64,000 nt of DNA from Fortiea contorta PCC 7126 (lineage in GTDB: Bacteria; Cyanobacteriota; Cyanobacteriia; Cyanobacteriales; Nostocaceae): assembly GCF_000332295.1 (NCBI RefSeq), contig NZ_KB235930.1, positions 4,553,895 through 4,617,894 of the forward strand, read 5' to 3'. The notes under the pieces were generated by a model. That model did not search any database and was not told the DNA's origin. It saw only the letters and a list, made by a program, of their open reading frames with translations. The position numbers and the translations under genes were made by a program. This document shows, piece by piece, positions 18,881 to 27,898 of this stretch; position 1 is the first letter of the stretch; each line of letters starts with the position of its first letter.

Positions 18881-19165
18881 GGCAAGAGTTTAGTTAGATT
18901 CGCTACAAAAAATAATGCCAGACGAAAAATGTCTCTATTTTGAGGGTAGGCGAAATCTGGAACTACGACTGCATGTAAAAAAATTTTAATTTATTAAAAT
19001 TGCAGATCAACTCTGTTCTCTCGTGGCTGCACAGGGTTAAAAGCCCACCAACTAAGGTCGGCGGGCTGGAGTTAATGAAATTATTAAAATTAAGTAACCA
19101 GACAGAATTAATTACACATATTGTTTTTCTGTTCCCTGTTCCCTGTTCCCTGCTATATCTGAGTG

Positions 19166-19345
19166 TCAACGACGATGCCAGCGCCAACGATTTATGTAAA
19201 TTATCGCTGCAATTTGTATAGGTAGAACTGCAATTAAACATTTGAGAAAATAGTTGATTTCCCATTGAGACATCAGGCTAAAATATCCAAAGCCCAACAG
19301 CATAAATGCGATTAAAATTAGCCTTTGCGGTTGAAAAGTTAACAT
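19166..19345 (-). CDS. Small membrane protein (59 residues)
   Basis: A short gene found by direct translation. ATG 19345 starts MLTFQPQRLILIAFMLLGFG, and the protein ends with a basic INRWRWHRR before TGA at 19166-19168. Two hydrophobic segments (about residues 9-25 and 34-50) flank a short MSQWEIN loop, so a two-helix inner-membrane hairpin is likely. It follows the TM2 gene on the same strand, beyond that gene's terminator. The function is unknown. Confidence is moderate because of length. Confidence 0.55.
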   Translation of the reverse strand: MLTFQPQRLILIAFMLLGFGYFSLMSQWEINYFLKCLIAVLPIQIAAIIYINRWRWHRR

Positions 19346-19377
19346 AATTAAACAGCAAATGTAGATACAGATGGTAC

Positions 19378-19427
19378 AAAAAAAGAGGCAAGAGGGGGCA
19401 CAGGTGATTACCTGTAGCCTCTGCCAA
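19378..19427 (-). terminator. Rho-independent terminator of the TM2 gene
   Basis: On the minus strand a long hairpin with inner stem ACAGGT/ACCTGT and an outer GGC-AGAGG arm facing CCTCTTGCC is followed by seven T. It lies about 30 bp after the TM2 stop codon. Confidence 0.8.
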
Positions 19428-19458
19428 TAACAAAAATTAAATTTTCAGCTATAAATTT

Positions 19459-19734
19459 TTAGAACCAGCCCTGCTTATTCACAAAGTAGGTATTGACAAA
19501 TTCGTCGTGAGATTTATTCAGGTAAATCATACCTTCAACTAAACCAATAAGTTGCATAATTAAAAAAGTAAAGCCGTAGGTAAAAGAACCACCAACGATA
19601 GAAATCACCAACATGATAAAGCCTTCTGGGGCGTAGCCTAAAACAAACTTGTGAATACCTAAACTGCCGAAAATAATGCCACAGTAACCAGATATGAGTT
19701 GTTTGGTAGCGTGACTAGGATTGAGGTTTGCCAT
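19459..19734 (-). CDS. TM2 domain protein
   Basis: From ATG 19734 (MANLNPSHATKQLISGY) it has 91 residues; an upstream in-frame ATG would add 15 residues with no domain. The TM2 layout is clear: a first helix with GIIFGSLGIHKFVLGY, the GLHRFYLG-like motif at the helix border (here GIHKFVLGYAPEG), then a second helix (YGFTFLIMQLIGLVEGMIYL). It ends with a polar tail. TM2 proteins are small inner-membrane proteins of uncertain role. It has its own strong terminator. Confidence 0.88.
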   Translation of the reverse strand: MANLNPSHATKQLISGYCGIIFGSLGIHKFVLGYAPEGFIMLVISIVGGSFTYGFTFLIMQLIGLVEGMIYLNKSHDEFVNTYFVNKQGWF

Positions 19735-20547
19735 AGGATTGTTGCTATTAATAAAAAGGTATAATTTTCGAGTTTTCATGGATAACAGTTACTACTAGTT
19801 GAGGTATATCTCCAAGAGATAACCAAAACCCATGCGTTATTCTTACAGAGAGTATGCTCTCTGCTGAAGATTGAGTAAGTCGCTTGACATTTTCTGCAAC
19901 GATCGCGCTTCTCAGTAACTGCTCGTAATAATCAATATAGATCCCTACTCGGCAATTTTACAGTCTCTGAGGTTAGACATTTCTGTTGAGGAAAATGAAC
20001 TCGCCGCCGTCAGTAAAAAGCCCAGTACTGCAATACCACTTTCTACAAGTCCATGACTTTTAAGTCCGGACTTTTTTCTAGATGATTGCAATCATAATTG
20101 ACAATGCATCCTTTGCCAAGGAATGACAGCGCGGGAATTTTTCCCTGCTACCTCAGTGCAAAGAAGTAACATTTAGTCAGAGATCTATGCAACCAATATC
20201 CCAAAATTTCTAGCAGAAACTAGAAGCTTACTGAGATATTTTGTGTTTTATTTCACAACATTTCTGGAGTAATTTTGCTTTGAGCAATATTCGTCCCGAA
20301 ATCACACTAAAAGTGAGTCAGCAAGATATGGGAAATTTACCTGAGGAAGTGGTAAAAACCCAGGCATTTCTATAAAGCCCAGAATCCTTCCCCAGAATTC
20401 TTGAAGTTGCATTGATTTTCATAATTTACGTTAGACGTTAATTATGATTAAGTCGTGCTTATCAGTCAGTATAACAACTAAATTGTTGCTATATGGGACG
20501 ATAACAGCAAATATTTCATTTTTCGCAACAGTAAAAATAATGTATTA
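19735..20547. other. 800-bp intergenic region
   Basis: No gene was found between the TM2 gene and the CPBP protease gene. A foldable stretch at 20111-20163 has a closing stem CTTTGC/GCAAAG and an inner stem GCGGGAA/TTCCCTGC. It could be a small RNA or a transcript leader, but no family is recognised. Confidence 0.4.
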
Positions 20548-22125
20548 TTAGTTACTGCTACCCAGGATAAATAAACTGAGTAGTGTACCACTATTCCAGA
20601 GACTGTGGAGAAGCATAGGCGCGAGGAGACTGCGCGATCGCGTGTACACTACTCCCAGGACGATCCCCAAAGCTGTGAGGGGTAGAATCTCTGATAAACT
20701 CAAGTGAGCGAGGGCAAATAACAAACTACTAGCGATAATTGCGCCCCACACAGACAGGTAGCGAGTCAGAGAAGGCAATAAAAAGCCGCGAAATAAAACT
20801 TCTTCAAAAAAAGGCGCGGCGATCGCCGCTGTCACATAAAATATCCCCAATGCTACAGAATCCTGACTTTCTAGCGCCTGCTGCAACAAAGGGTTACTTC
20901 CACCCTTACCTTGCCAAAGTTGTTGATTAATCAAAGACACCAACACAACTATAGGTAAAGCCGCGCAATAGCCACCTAATCCCCACAAAAACCATTTATT
21001 TTGGAACCGAAAGCTAAACCACGAGTCTGGTAAAGGAAAAAAGCGCTTAATTGATGAATACAACACCAACAGCGCACCTGCTGCTACCAGAACATAACGA
21101 ATTAATACTGAGAAAGCTTGAAGTCGGACATCACCACTGGCAAGCTGGATGGGGAGTAGAGAAAATACCAGGGGAATAAAAAGCTGTCCCATCAAGAAAA
21201 AGCCCAGGACAAATACCTGCACAACTATTTCACCTTCCCAAGGTGTTGTCCAAGGTACATCACCATTTTGCGCTAACAAAGAGGCTTTGCCTTTAATTAA
21301 ACGCTGTCCCAACAGAAAAATCAGCAGCACCATACCAGTCAAAGCTGATATCGTGGGTACGATGGCAATTGCTGCTAATTTCAACACTGCTTGACTAGCC
21401 GCTTGTTGTGCTGTAGCTTGTACAGCCAACAATGCATCTGGGCGCTGTTGGAGTTGATATAACTGCACCAGTGCAGTTGAACGAAACCAACCTTCTAAAT
21501 TCTGTTTAATTAGTTGTTGGGCGTTGGGTAAAATGCGTGCGGGGTCACTCCACAATCCAGTTAGAACCGCAGCAGTTTCTCCAAATTCTGGATTGATATC
21601 GGTAGTTTGCTGTAAATCTGTCCAAGTTTTTAAGGCTGTATCAGTTTGTGCTTGCTGGGCTTGTAAAATTCCCAGCCGCAGGTTTAACTCAGCCAGTAAT
21701 TTTTGCAGTTCGTTGACAGATTGCTGTAGCTGTTGCTGCTGCGCCAGACTAGGAGTATTGTCTGCTGCTTGAGTTTGTGGTAAGGGTTTAGGTGGCGTGG
21801 GTGCTGTAACTGGTTGAGAACGCAGTTGTGTAAGCTGGTTGTTAAGTTTTGTCAGATTAGTTAGTACAGACTGGCGTGCTTCTTGATACTGCTTAGTGGC
21901 ATTTTCCAAGGGCTTATCACCAAGTATGGCTTCCTGGATTACCTGAATATTTTCACCGTTAGCATCTTCAGCTTGCCAGGCTTGGGCTTGTAGGACAATA
22001 TTTGTTTGATACAGTTCCAGGCGACTTTGGAACTGAGGTTCTTGCCAACTACCGACTAGAGACAAACCCGCTAATCCTAAAGATATCACCGTCAGCAAAA
22101 TTAAACCCAACCGCTTAATGGTCAT
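20548..22125 (-). CDS. CPBP family intramembrane glutamic endopeptidase (CAAX/Abi-like)
   Basis: A 525-residue membrane protein. An N-terminal signal-anchor is followed by a long soluble coiled-coil region with Gln-rich segments (residues about 35-230), then 7-8 transmembrane helices. The protease motifs are EEVLFRGFLLPSL (EExxxR), FALAHLSLSE (FxxxH) and LLHSLWNSG (HxxxN). This subgroup, with a large extracytoplasmic N-terminal part, is typical of cyanobacteria and plastids. The substrate is unknown; relatives process prenylated proteins or bacteriocins. ATG at 22125. It lies divergent from the Uma2 gene. Confidence 0.9.
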   Translation of the reverse strand: MTIKRLGLILLTVISLGLAGLSLVGSWQEPQFQSRLELYQTNIVLQAQAWQAEDANGENIQVIQEAILGDKPLENATKQYQEARQSVLTNLTKLNNQLTQLRSQPVTAPTPPKPLPQTQAADNTPSLAQQQQLQQSVNELQKLLAELNLRLGILQAQQAQTDTALKTWTDLQQTTDINPEFGETAAVLTGLWSDPARILPNAQQLIKQNLEGWFRSTALVQLYQLQQRPDALLAVQATAQQAASQAVLKLAAIAIVPTISALTGMVLLIFLLGQRLIKGKASLLAQNGDVPWTTPWEGEIVVQVFVLGFFLMGQLFIPLVFSLLPIQLASGDVRLQAFSVLIRYVLVAAGALLVLYSSIKRFFPLPDSWFSFRFQNKWFLWGLGGYCAALPIVVLVSLINQQLWQGKGGSNPLLQQALESQDSVALGIFYVTAAIAAPFFEEVLFRGFLLPSLTRYLSVWGAIIASSLLFALAHLSLSEILPLTALGIVLGVVYTRSRSLLAPMLLHSLWNSGTLLSLFILGSSN

Positions 22126-22291
22126 CTATCCCCCTTTAACTAATCAGTGGGGATCGTGTCCCCTTGGAAATTATCGCAAGAAAAAGCAGGAGATAGACAA
22201 CTACCAATCCAAAATCTAGAACCTATGATCAATACTGTGAGTATGCGATATCGACAAGCCGCTGCGCGTTTACGCTGGAAACACACCTACT

Positions 22292-22990
22292 ATGCTAAAT
22301 TACAACCCATTACACTGCTTACCCACTGCAGAGGACTTACCTGACTCAGACGATGAACCTGTGGATAATCAACTACAACATTTAATTCCTGGCTTACTCG
22401 AAGCCATTTTAGCTTGGCTTTGGGCTAACCGCATGGATTGGTTTTTTGGCGTTGATATGGGGATTTATTATGACCCCGATTTGCCTGCGATTGTACCAGA
22501 TGGGTTTTTAAGTTTGGGAGTCGAGCGAGTTTTTGATGAGAACTTGCGCTTAAGTTATGTGTTGTGGGAAGAAAAGGTGATGCCAGTAATGGCACTAGAG
22601 GTAGTCTCTCACAGAAGGCGTGGGGAATACACCAGCAAAAAGAAACTTTATGCCGAGATGGAAGTTTTATATTATGTGGTTTACAATCCTCAACGTCGGC
22701 GAAAGCCACCTTTAGAAGTTTATCGTTTGATTAATGGTGAATATGTTTTGCAACCAGGAAATCCTGTTTGGTTAACTGAGATAGGTTTAGCGATTGGTTA
22801 TGAACGGGGAACTTATCAAGGAATTACGCGGGATTGGTTGTATTGGTATGATGAGCAAGGCGTGAGGTTTTTGACTCCTGAAGAAAGGGCCCAAGCTGCT
22901 GAACAACGGGCTAATACTGCTGAACGACGCGCTGAAATTTTGGCACAACAGTTGCGAAGATTAGGGATAGATCCTGATACTTTGAGTTAA
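22292..22990 (+). CDS. Uma2 family (DUF820) PD-(D/E)XK nuclease-like protein
   Basis: A 232-residue protein of the Uma2 family, very abundant in cyanobacteria. The restriction-endonuclease-like core is visible: the acidic PAIVPDGFLSLG motif, the catalytic-type MALEVVSHRRR (E then basic residues), YAEMEVLYYVVYNPQRR, then LEVYRLINGEYV. A coiled-coil tail with repeated AEQRANTAERRAE precedes the end. The biological role of Uma2 proteins is not established. It starts at ATG 22292 (MLNYNPLHCLPTAED). Confidence 0.88.
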   Translation: MLNYNPLHCLPTAEDLPDSDDEPVDNQLQHLIPGLLEAILAWLWANRMDWFFGVDMGIYYDPDLPAIVPDGFLSLGVERVFDENLRLSYVLWEEKVMPVMALEVVSHRRRGEYTSKKKLYAEMEVLYYVVYNPQRRRKPPLEVYRLINGEYVLQPGNPVWLTEIGLAIGYERGTYQGITRDWLYWYDEQGVRFLTPEERAQAAEQRANTAERRAEILAQQLRRLGIDPDTLS

Positions 22991-23021
22991 TGTTTATATG
23001 CAACTTTTAACATTTGCCTTA

Positions 23022-23654
23022 TTAATTAAGCAAACTTTTCACCCAAGCACGAAATGATTTCAGCAGAGCAATTTCACCCATGCTTTTACTCTGCTGAATA
23101 AATCGGCTCATATCACTCACTGAAATTATAGGAAAGGCAATACTAAACTTACATTCAACATATTGCTCCTCTATTAGCTGATAAAATTTTAAATTTTGAC
23201 CGTCATATCGCCAAAGTTCAGTTACACCTAACGCTGCATAAATATTAAATTTATTAACTGAACTACTGGTGATATCTATCTCAATTGCTAAATCAGGTGG
23301 TGGGTCTGTTTCTAAATCTAAAGTTTCCCGTCCACGAATAACTGCTTCATTTTGGATATAATAACAAGCATCTGGTTCTATTACCTTTCTTGCCAATTTC
23401 CGCTTCAATGTTGTAGAACCAGCACTTCTAATTTCAATATTTAATTCTTCAGCTAAAGCAACGATAAAGTTTCCCAAATTACTTTTAGGATTTTCGTGTT
23501 GAAACAGTGGAGTCATAATTTCTAAAGTACCGCAGTCATAAGCAAACCGAGAACCTCTATCTTCACCTGTGTCTTTTAGCAAGGCTTCAAAGGTTTCCCA
23601 GCTAACGTTGTGTAGTACTGTTCTTTGTTCTGCGGGTGTTGAGTGGACTAGCAT
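23022..23654 (-). CDS. Uma2 family (DUF820) PD-(D/E)XK nuclease-like protein
   Basis: A 210-residue Uma2 protein, unlike the neighbour at 22292 in detail. Motifs are ARKVIEPDACYYIQNE (the PD of the nuclease core), PPDLAIEIDITSSSVNKF (the D-ExD strand), YAALGVTELWRYDGQNLKFY, and a variable C-terminus. Its ATG at 23654 is one base from the stop of the upstream PD-(D/E)XK-like gene, so the two are translationally close and form an operon. It converges with the other Uma2 gene. Confidence 0.88.
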   Translation of the reverse strand: MLVHSTPAEQRTVLHNVSWETFEALLKDTGEDRGSRFAYDCGTLEIMTPLFQHENPKSNLGNFIVALAEELNIEIRSAGSTTLKRKLARKVIEPDACYYIQNEAVIRGRETLDLETDPPPDLAIEIDITSSSVNKFNIYAALGVTELWRYDGQNLKFYQLIEEQYVECKFSIAFPIISVSDMSRFIQQSKSMGEIALLKSFRAWVKSLLN

Positions 23655-23655
23655 A

Positions 23656-24264
23656 TTAAAATACTTCTTCCATCACAATTTTAGATAAAATTCCTAAAAT
23701 TTTACCTATATTATTAATATAATATTCACTCAAGTCAATTTCCACTACTTGTCCCTTGATCTGCAAAAACTTCCAGATAGTACCAGTGGTGACAGTACCA
23801 TAAATCATTTGAATGTTATTACCTTCGCGTTCGTTAAACAATTTAGCTGCTATCATCTCAGCTATACACTGTCCTAAACATGCATTAATATTTTCTTTTT
23901 TAGCCTCTACAATAGTCACAACTGGGGCATTCACAATTAATAATTCTGGTGAACGGCTAATAATAAAATCACAATTTCCATTTAATCCTTGAGCAGGATC
24001 TACTGTGAAATCTATACCAGAAAATAAACTAATTTGATTGTTGAAATATTTTCTGAGAGCGATTATAATAGGAGCAATAATCATTTCAGAACGAGATTTT
24101 TCCGTATTACTACCAAGAGCTAAAGGGATATTTTCTTTCAATATCTCTGTAAGTAATGGCGGACATTCTAAGTCTTCTATAGAAGCAAATAGGTCAATTT
24201 TATCAACAAGGGTTAAACCAAAAGTTTTCCTCACTTTATCTAGCGTAAAGTCACTGTATGACAT
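23656..24264 (-). CDS. PD-(D/E)XK-like protein of unknown function
   Basis: From ATG 24264 (MSYSDFTLDKVRKTFGLTL) it has 202 residues. The longer frame back to 24411 runs through the sufS terminator and the end of sufS and is not real. The core GNCDFIISRSPELLIV then VVTIVEAKKENINACLGQ fits a PD-(D/E)XK fold (D, then ExK), followed by CIAEMIAAKLFN and YGTVTTGTIWKFL. Similar cyanobacterial proteins are annotated as restriction-like or unknown. It is co-transcribed with the Uma2 gene one base downstream. The nuclease activity is inference. Confidence 0.7.
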   Translation of the reverse strand: MSYSDFTLDKVRKTFGLTLVDKIDLFASIEDLECPPLLTEILKENIPLALGSNTEKSRSEMIIAPIIIALRKYFNNQISLFSGIDFTVDPAQGLNGNCDFIISRSPELLIVNAPVVTIVEAKKENINACLGQCIAEMIAAKLFNEREGNNIQMIYGTVTTGTIWKFLQIKGQVVEIDLSEYYINNIGKILGILSKIVMEEVF

Positions 24265-24318
24265 TTTAGTTGCTCCTGTAAAAGTTTTTAAAAACTCCTT
24301 TGTGTCTCGGCGTGGGCA

Positions 24319-24346
24319 ATAAAAAAAGGTGGGACAAGCCCACCCC
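24319..24346 (-). terminator. Rho-independent terminator of the suf operon
   Basis: Minus strand GGTGGG-CTTGT-CCCACC followed by seven T, a few bases after the sufS stop. It separates suf from the downstream nuclease-like gene and settles that gene's start. Confidence 0.9.
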
Positions 24347-24349
24347 AAA

Positions 24350-25612
24350 TTAAGCAAAAATTCCCGCAAAAAAGTCGATAGTTTCCTGCAAAGCTTTGAT
24401 GAAAATATCAATTTCTTCGCGGGTATTGTAGAAAGACAAACTCGCTCTTGCGGTTGCTGGAAGCCCTAAATAACGGTGTAAGGGGTGAGTGCAATGGTGT
24501 CCAGAACGAATGGCGATGCCTTCTTGATCTAATAATGTAGATAGGTCGTTGGCGTGGATTTCTGCTGTGGTGAAAGCAGCTAAAGCGGCTCTACCTTCTC
24601 CGTTTGCATCTGGCTTGGGGCCATAAATCCGAATTTGGGGAATTTGCGCTAATTGTTGGAACAAATACGCTGTTAATTCGGCTTCATAGGCGTGGATTTT
24701 ATCCATACCTATATTACTAAGATAATCTATCGCCGCACCAAGGGCGATCGCTTCCCCAATTGCAGGTGTCCCGGCTTCAAATTTGTGGGGTAATTCGGCA
24801 TAGGTAGAATGGTCTAAATATACCTCAGAAATCATCTCGCCACCACCAAAAAAGGGCGGCATTGATTCTAACAATTCTAACTTGCCATACAAAAATCCTA
24901 TCCCTGTCGGGGCACACATTTTGTGACCGGAAGCAACTAACCAATCACAATCAATTTGCCGGACATCGACAGGCATATGAGGGACACTTTGGCAAGCATC
25001 AACTAAGAATTTCGCACCGTATCTGTGAGCGATCGCAGCTATTTCTTGCACTGGATTAATACAACCCAATGTATTAGAAACATGAACTACTGACACCAGT
25101 TTTGTTTTTTCAGAAATCAGTTGTTTAAACTGTTCTAAATCAAAGGTTTCTGCTGGTGTCAGTTCTACAAATTTTAAAACAGCACCCGTTTTTTGCGCCA
25201 CAAATTGCCAAGGAACAATGTTACTGTGGTGTTCCATGACTGAGAAAATAATCTCATCTCCGGGGTGCAAATTATTCATTCCCCAACTGTAAGCGACTAA
25301 GTTAATAGCTTCACTGGCGTTGCGGGTGTAGATAATTTCTTGACGGGATGCGGCGTTAATAAACTTGGCTATTTTGTCTCGCGCACCTTCATAAGCATCG
25401 GTAGCTTTTGCACTCAAGGTGTGAGCACCCCGATGGACATTAGCATTGTAATGCTCATAATAATCTCGTATGGTGTTAAGCACCTGCAGAGGCTTTTGTG
25501 ATGTCGCCGCGTTATCGAGATAAACTAAAGTTTTGCCGTTGACTTGTTGATGTAATATGGGGAAGTCAGCACGGACTTGATCGGCTAAGGTTTTGGTAGA
25601 AGTAAAAGTCAT
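24350..25612 (-). CDS. sufS: Cysteine desulfurase SufS
   Basis: A PLP-dependent group II cysteine desulfurase that supplies sulfur to the SufBCD scaffold. It has 420 residues. Landmarks are [56 protein letters not shown], the PLP lysine in [18 protein letters not shown], and the active cysteine in the [15 protein letters not shown] loop. It is the last gene of sufBCDS, 128 bp after sufD, and is closed by a strong terminator. No sufE is in this window. Confidence 0.96.
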   Translation of the reverse strand: MTFTSTKTLADQVRADFPILHQQVNGKTLVYLDNAATSQKPLQVLNTIRDYYEHYNANVHRGAHTLSAKATDAYEGARDKIAKFINAASRQEIIYTRNASEAINLVAYSWGMNNLHPGDEIIFSVMEHHSNIVPWQFVAQKTGAVLKFVELTPAETFDLEQFKQLISEKTKLVSVVHVSNTLGCINPVQEIAAIAHRYGAKFLVDACQSVPHMPVDVRQIDCDWLVASGHKMCAPTGIGFLYGKLELLESMPPFFGGGEMISEVYLDHSTYAELPHKFEAGTPAIGEAIALGAAIDYLSNIGMDKIHAYEAELTAYLFQQLAQIPQIRIYGPKPDANGEGRAALAAFTTAEIHANDLSTLLDQEGIAIRSGHHCTHPLHRYLGLPATARASLSFYNTREEIDIFIKALQETIDFFAGIFA

Positions 25613-25740
25613 TGGTAATTCGTAATTCGTGATATCCTGCTCCTGGCAAAGACGCTACGTGAATGGAAAACTCTACTTTGTGCGTCTACATAATTCGTAA
25701 TTTGTTAGTGTTTAACTATTAACTACGAATTACTATTAAT

Positions 25741-27081
25741 TCAGCTATTTGTGAGAGACTTAAGACTATTGACTGTGTTTAGAAGGATTTCTCGCAGGGA
25801 TAGAATTGGTATTTGGTTGATGATTTCGGCTGCGAAGGCGTTAATTAATAATTTGCGAGCGGCGTTTTCATCAATTCCCCGACTTTGGAGATAGAATATT
25901 TCATCATCTTCCAACTGGCTGACAGTCGCACCGTGAGCACATTTGACGTTATCAGCGGTGATTTCCAGTTGGGGTTTAGTATCAACTCTGGCTTTAGATG
26001 ATAGTAACAAATTGCGATTTAATTGTCCTGCGTCTGTTTGCTGTGCTGGTTTGGGGACAAAAACTTTACCATTGAACACTGCATGGGCACGATCGCCGAC
26101 AATACATTTATGTAGTTGCTGACTAACACCATAAGGATAATTCAAAGCGATCGCACTGTGAGTATCCCCTAGCTGTTGCTCCCAAATCATCGTTAAACCG
26201 TTGAGAGTGGTTTGGGTTTGTTCGCCAGTTTGCAAAATCTCCCAATTGTGACGCGATATTTTTGCACCTATAGCGATCGCATTCCCAGTATATCGACTAT
26301 CACGAGCTTGGGTAACAGCCGTTTTGCCGATATGGAAAGCTTGTGCACTTTCTCGCATGACTCTAGTGTGACTCACTTGGGCATTCTCAGCTAACCAAAT
26401 TTCCGTCACGGCGTTGGTGAGGTAAACTTGCTGCTGCTCAGAGTTACTGGCGTTGTGATACTCTTCAATTAGTGTGACGCTGCTGCCACGTTCTGCCACT
26501 ACTAAACAACGAGGCTGGGAAATTGTCGCTATCTCACCAGCAACTGCGACAAATACCAAATGAATTGGTGTCTCAACTGCGATATTTTTCCCCACCAACA
26601 CCACCGCTGCGTCACTTAATCCAGCGGTATTCAGCGCCGTAAATACCTCTTGCGCTCCCTCACATTGTGCTAAATACTTACTAACACGTTCCTGCTTGTC
26701 TACGGATAACGCTGTCAAGTTGCTGACGACAACGCCAACTGGTAAATCTGCAATATTTGACAACTCTGGCGCATAAATACCATTGACAAACACCAACCAA
26801 TTCACCGCTTCTGGCAAAATATCAATTTGTAGAGACGCCAAGTTTCGTGTCTCCACAGAATTTAACTGCAGCTTTCGCAAAGCAGACAAATCTGTAAACC
26901 GCCATTCCTCTTCACGGGTGGTGGGGATAGTAGAGTGACGTACCCAATTTGTAGCGCGATCGCGCAACTCTTGCAACCAATCTGCTGATTTTGGTACTGT
27001 TACTTGGTTTAACAATGCTACTAAATCGGCATCTCTATCAACTAAATCTGCAACTAGGCTGGGGGAAACTTGACTAGACAT
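25741..27081 (-). CDS. sufD: Fe-S assembly protein SufD
   Basis: SufD forms the SufBCD scaffold with SufB and the ATPase SufC. Its 446 residues carry the N-terminal helical part (WLQELRDRATNWVRHSTIPT, EEEWRFTDLSALRKL) and the right-handed beta-helix core, with FNGKVFVPKPAQQTDAGQLN, DNVKCAHGATVSQLEDDEIFYLQSRG broken over neighbouring strands, and AARKLLINAFAAEII at the end. The ATG overlaps the sufC stop by one base (TAATG), so translation is coupled. Confidence 0.96.
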   Translation of the reverse strand: MSSQVSPSLVADLVDRDADLVALLNQVTVPKSADWLQELRDRATNWVRHSTIPTTREEEWRFTDLSALRKLQLNSVETRNLASLQIDILPEAVNWLVFVNGIYAPELSNIADLPVGVVVSNLTALSVDKQERVSKYLAQCEGAQEVFTALNTAGLSDAAVVLVGKNIAVETPIHLVFVAVAGEIATISQPRCLVVAERGSSVTLIEEYHNASNSEQQQVYLTNAVTEIWLAENAQVSHTRVMRESAQAFHIGKTAVTQARDSRYTGNAIAIGAKISRHNWEILQTGEQTQTTLNGLTMIWEQQLGDTHSAIALNYPYGVSQQLHKCIVGDRAHAVFNGKVFVPKPAQQTDAGQLNRNLLLSSKARVDTKPQLEITADNVKCAHGATVSQLEDDEIFYLQSRGIDENAARKLLINAFAAEIINQIPILSLREILLNTVNSLKSLTNS

Positions 27082-27869
27082 TACACACCCACCTCGACTG
27101 CAGCATCTTCTAATACCCAGTCATAACCGCGAGACTCCAATTCCAGCGCCAATTCTTTACCACCGCTAGTGATGATCTTACCGTGTGCCATCACATGGAC
27201 AAAATCTGGGATAATATAATCTAGCAAGCGCTGGTAGTGGGTAATCATGATTGTGGCATTTTCCGGATTTGTTAGCTGATTTACCCCTTGCGCGACAATT
27301 TTTAACGCATCAATATCTAAACCAGAATCAGTCTCATCCAGAATCGCTAATTTTGGCGCCAACAGGGCCATTTGCAAAATTTCGTTGCGCTTCTTTTCCC
27401 CACCAGAAAACCCTTCGTTGAGACTGCGATTGAGAAAAGCCGGATTCATCTTCACCACATCCAGTTTTTCTTCAATCAAATCATCAAAATCAAACGCATC
27501 AATTTCTTCTAAACCTTGGGCTTTGCGGCGAGAATTATAAGCCACTCGCAAGAAATCTAAATTACTCACACCGGGAATTTCTAGAGGATATTGAAATGCT
27601 AAAAATACTCCCGATTGTGCTCTTTCGGCTGGTTCTAATTCCAGTAAATTTTGTCCTTGGAAAATCACCTCACCACCAGTGACCGTATACGCTGGATGTC
27701 CGGCTAATACTTTAGAAAAGGTGCTTTTTCCCGAACCATTCGGCCCCATAATCGCGTGAATTTCGCCATAACGGACTGCCAAATTCACACCTTTAAGAAT
27801 CGGATTTCCATCAACTTCAGCTGTCAAATCTCTGACTGACAGCACAACTTCGCTATTTTCAATAATCAT
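27081..27869 (-). CDS. sufC: Fe-S assembly ATPase SufC
   Basis: The ABC-type ATPase of the SufBCD complex, cytoplasmic. In 262 residues: Walker [10 protein letters not shown] at about 42-50, Q-loop [20 protein letters not shown], signature [16 protein letters not shown], Walker [17 protein letters not shown] and H-loop [12 protein letters not shown]. The last features are SufC-specific ([11 protein letters not shown]). It is separated from sufB by 29 bp. It starts at ATG 27869. Confidence 0.97.
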   Translation of the reverse strand: MIIENSEVVLSVRDLTAEVDGNPILKGVNLAVRYGEIHAIMGPNGSGKSTFSKVLAGHPAYTVTGGEVIFQGQNLLELEPAERAQSGVFLAFQYPLEIPGVSNLDFLRVAYNSRRKAQGLEEIDAFDFDDLIEEKLDVVKMNPAFLNRSLNEGFSGGEKKRNEILQMALLAPKLAILDETDSGLDIDALKIVAQGVNQLTNPENATIMITHYQRLLDYIIPDFVHVMAHGKIITSGGKELALELESRGYDWVLEDAAVEVGV

Positions 27870-27898
27870 GTTCCCTCTTTTAATTTTTCGTCGTGGCT

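Noticed and set aside
18963-19265. 100-residue minus-strand ORF after the copper ATPase
   Set aside because: It runs through a TTCCCTG repeat and overlaps the small membrane gene in another frame; no motif.
24265-24411. N-terminal extension of the PD-(D/E)XK-like gene
   Set aside because: It would include the suf terminator and the end of sufS in another frame; ATG 24264 begins the plausible protein.
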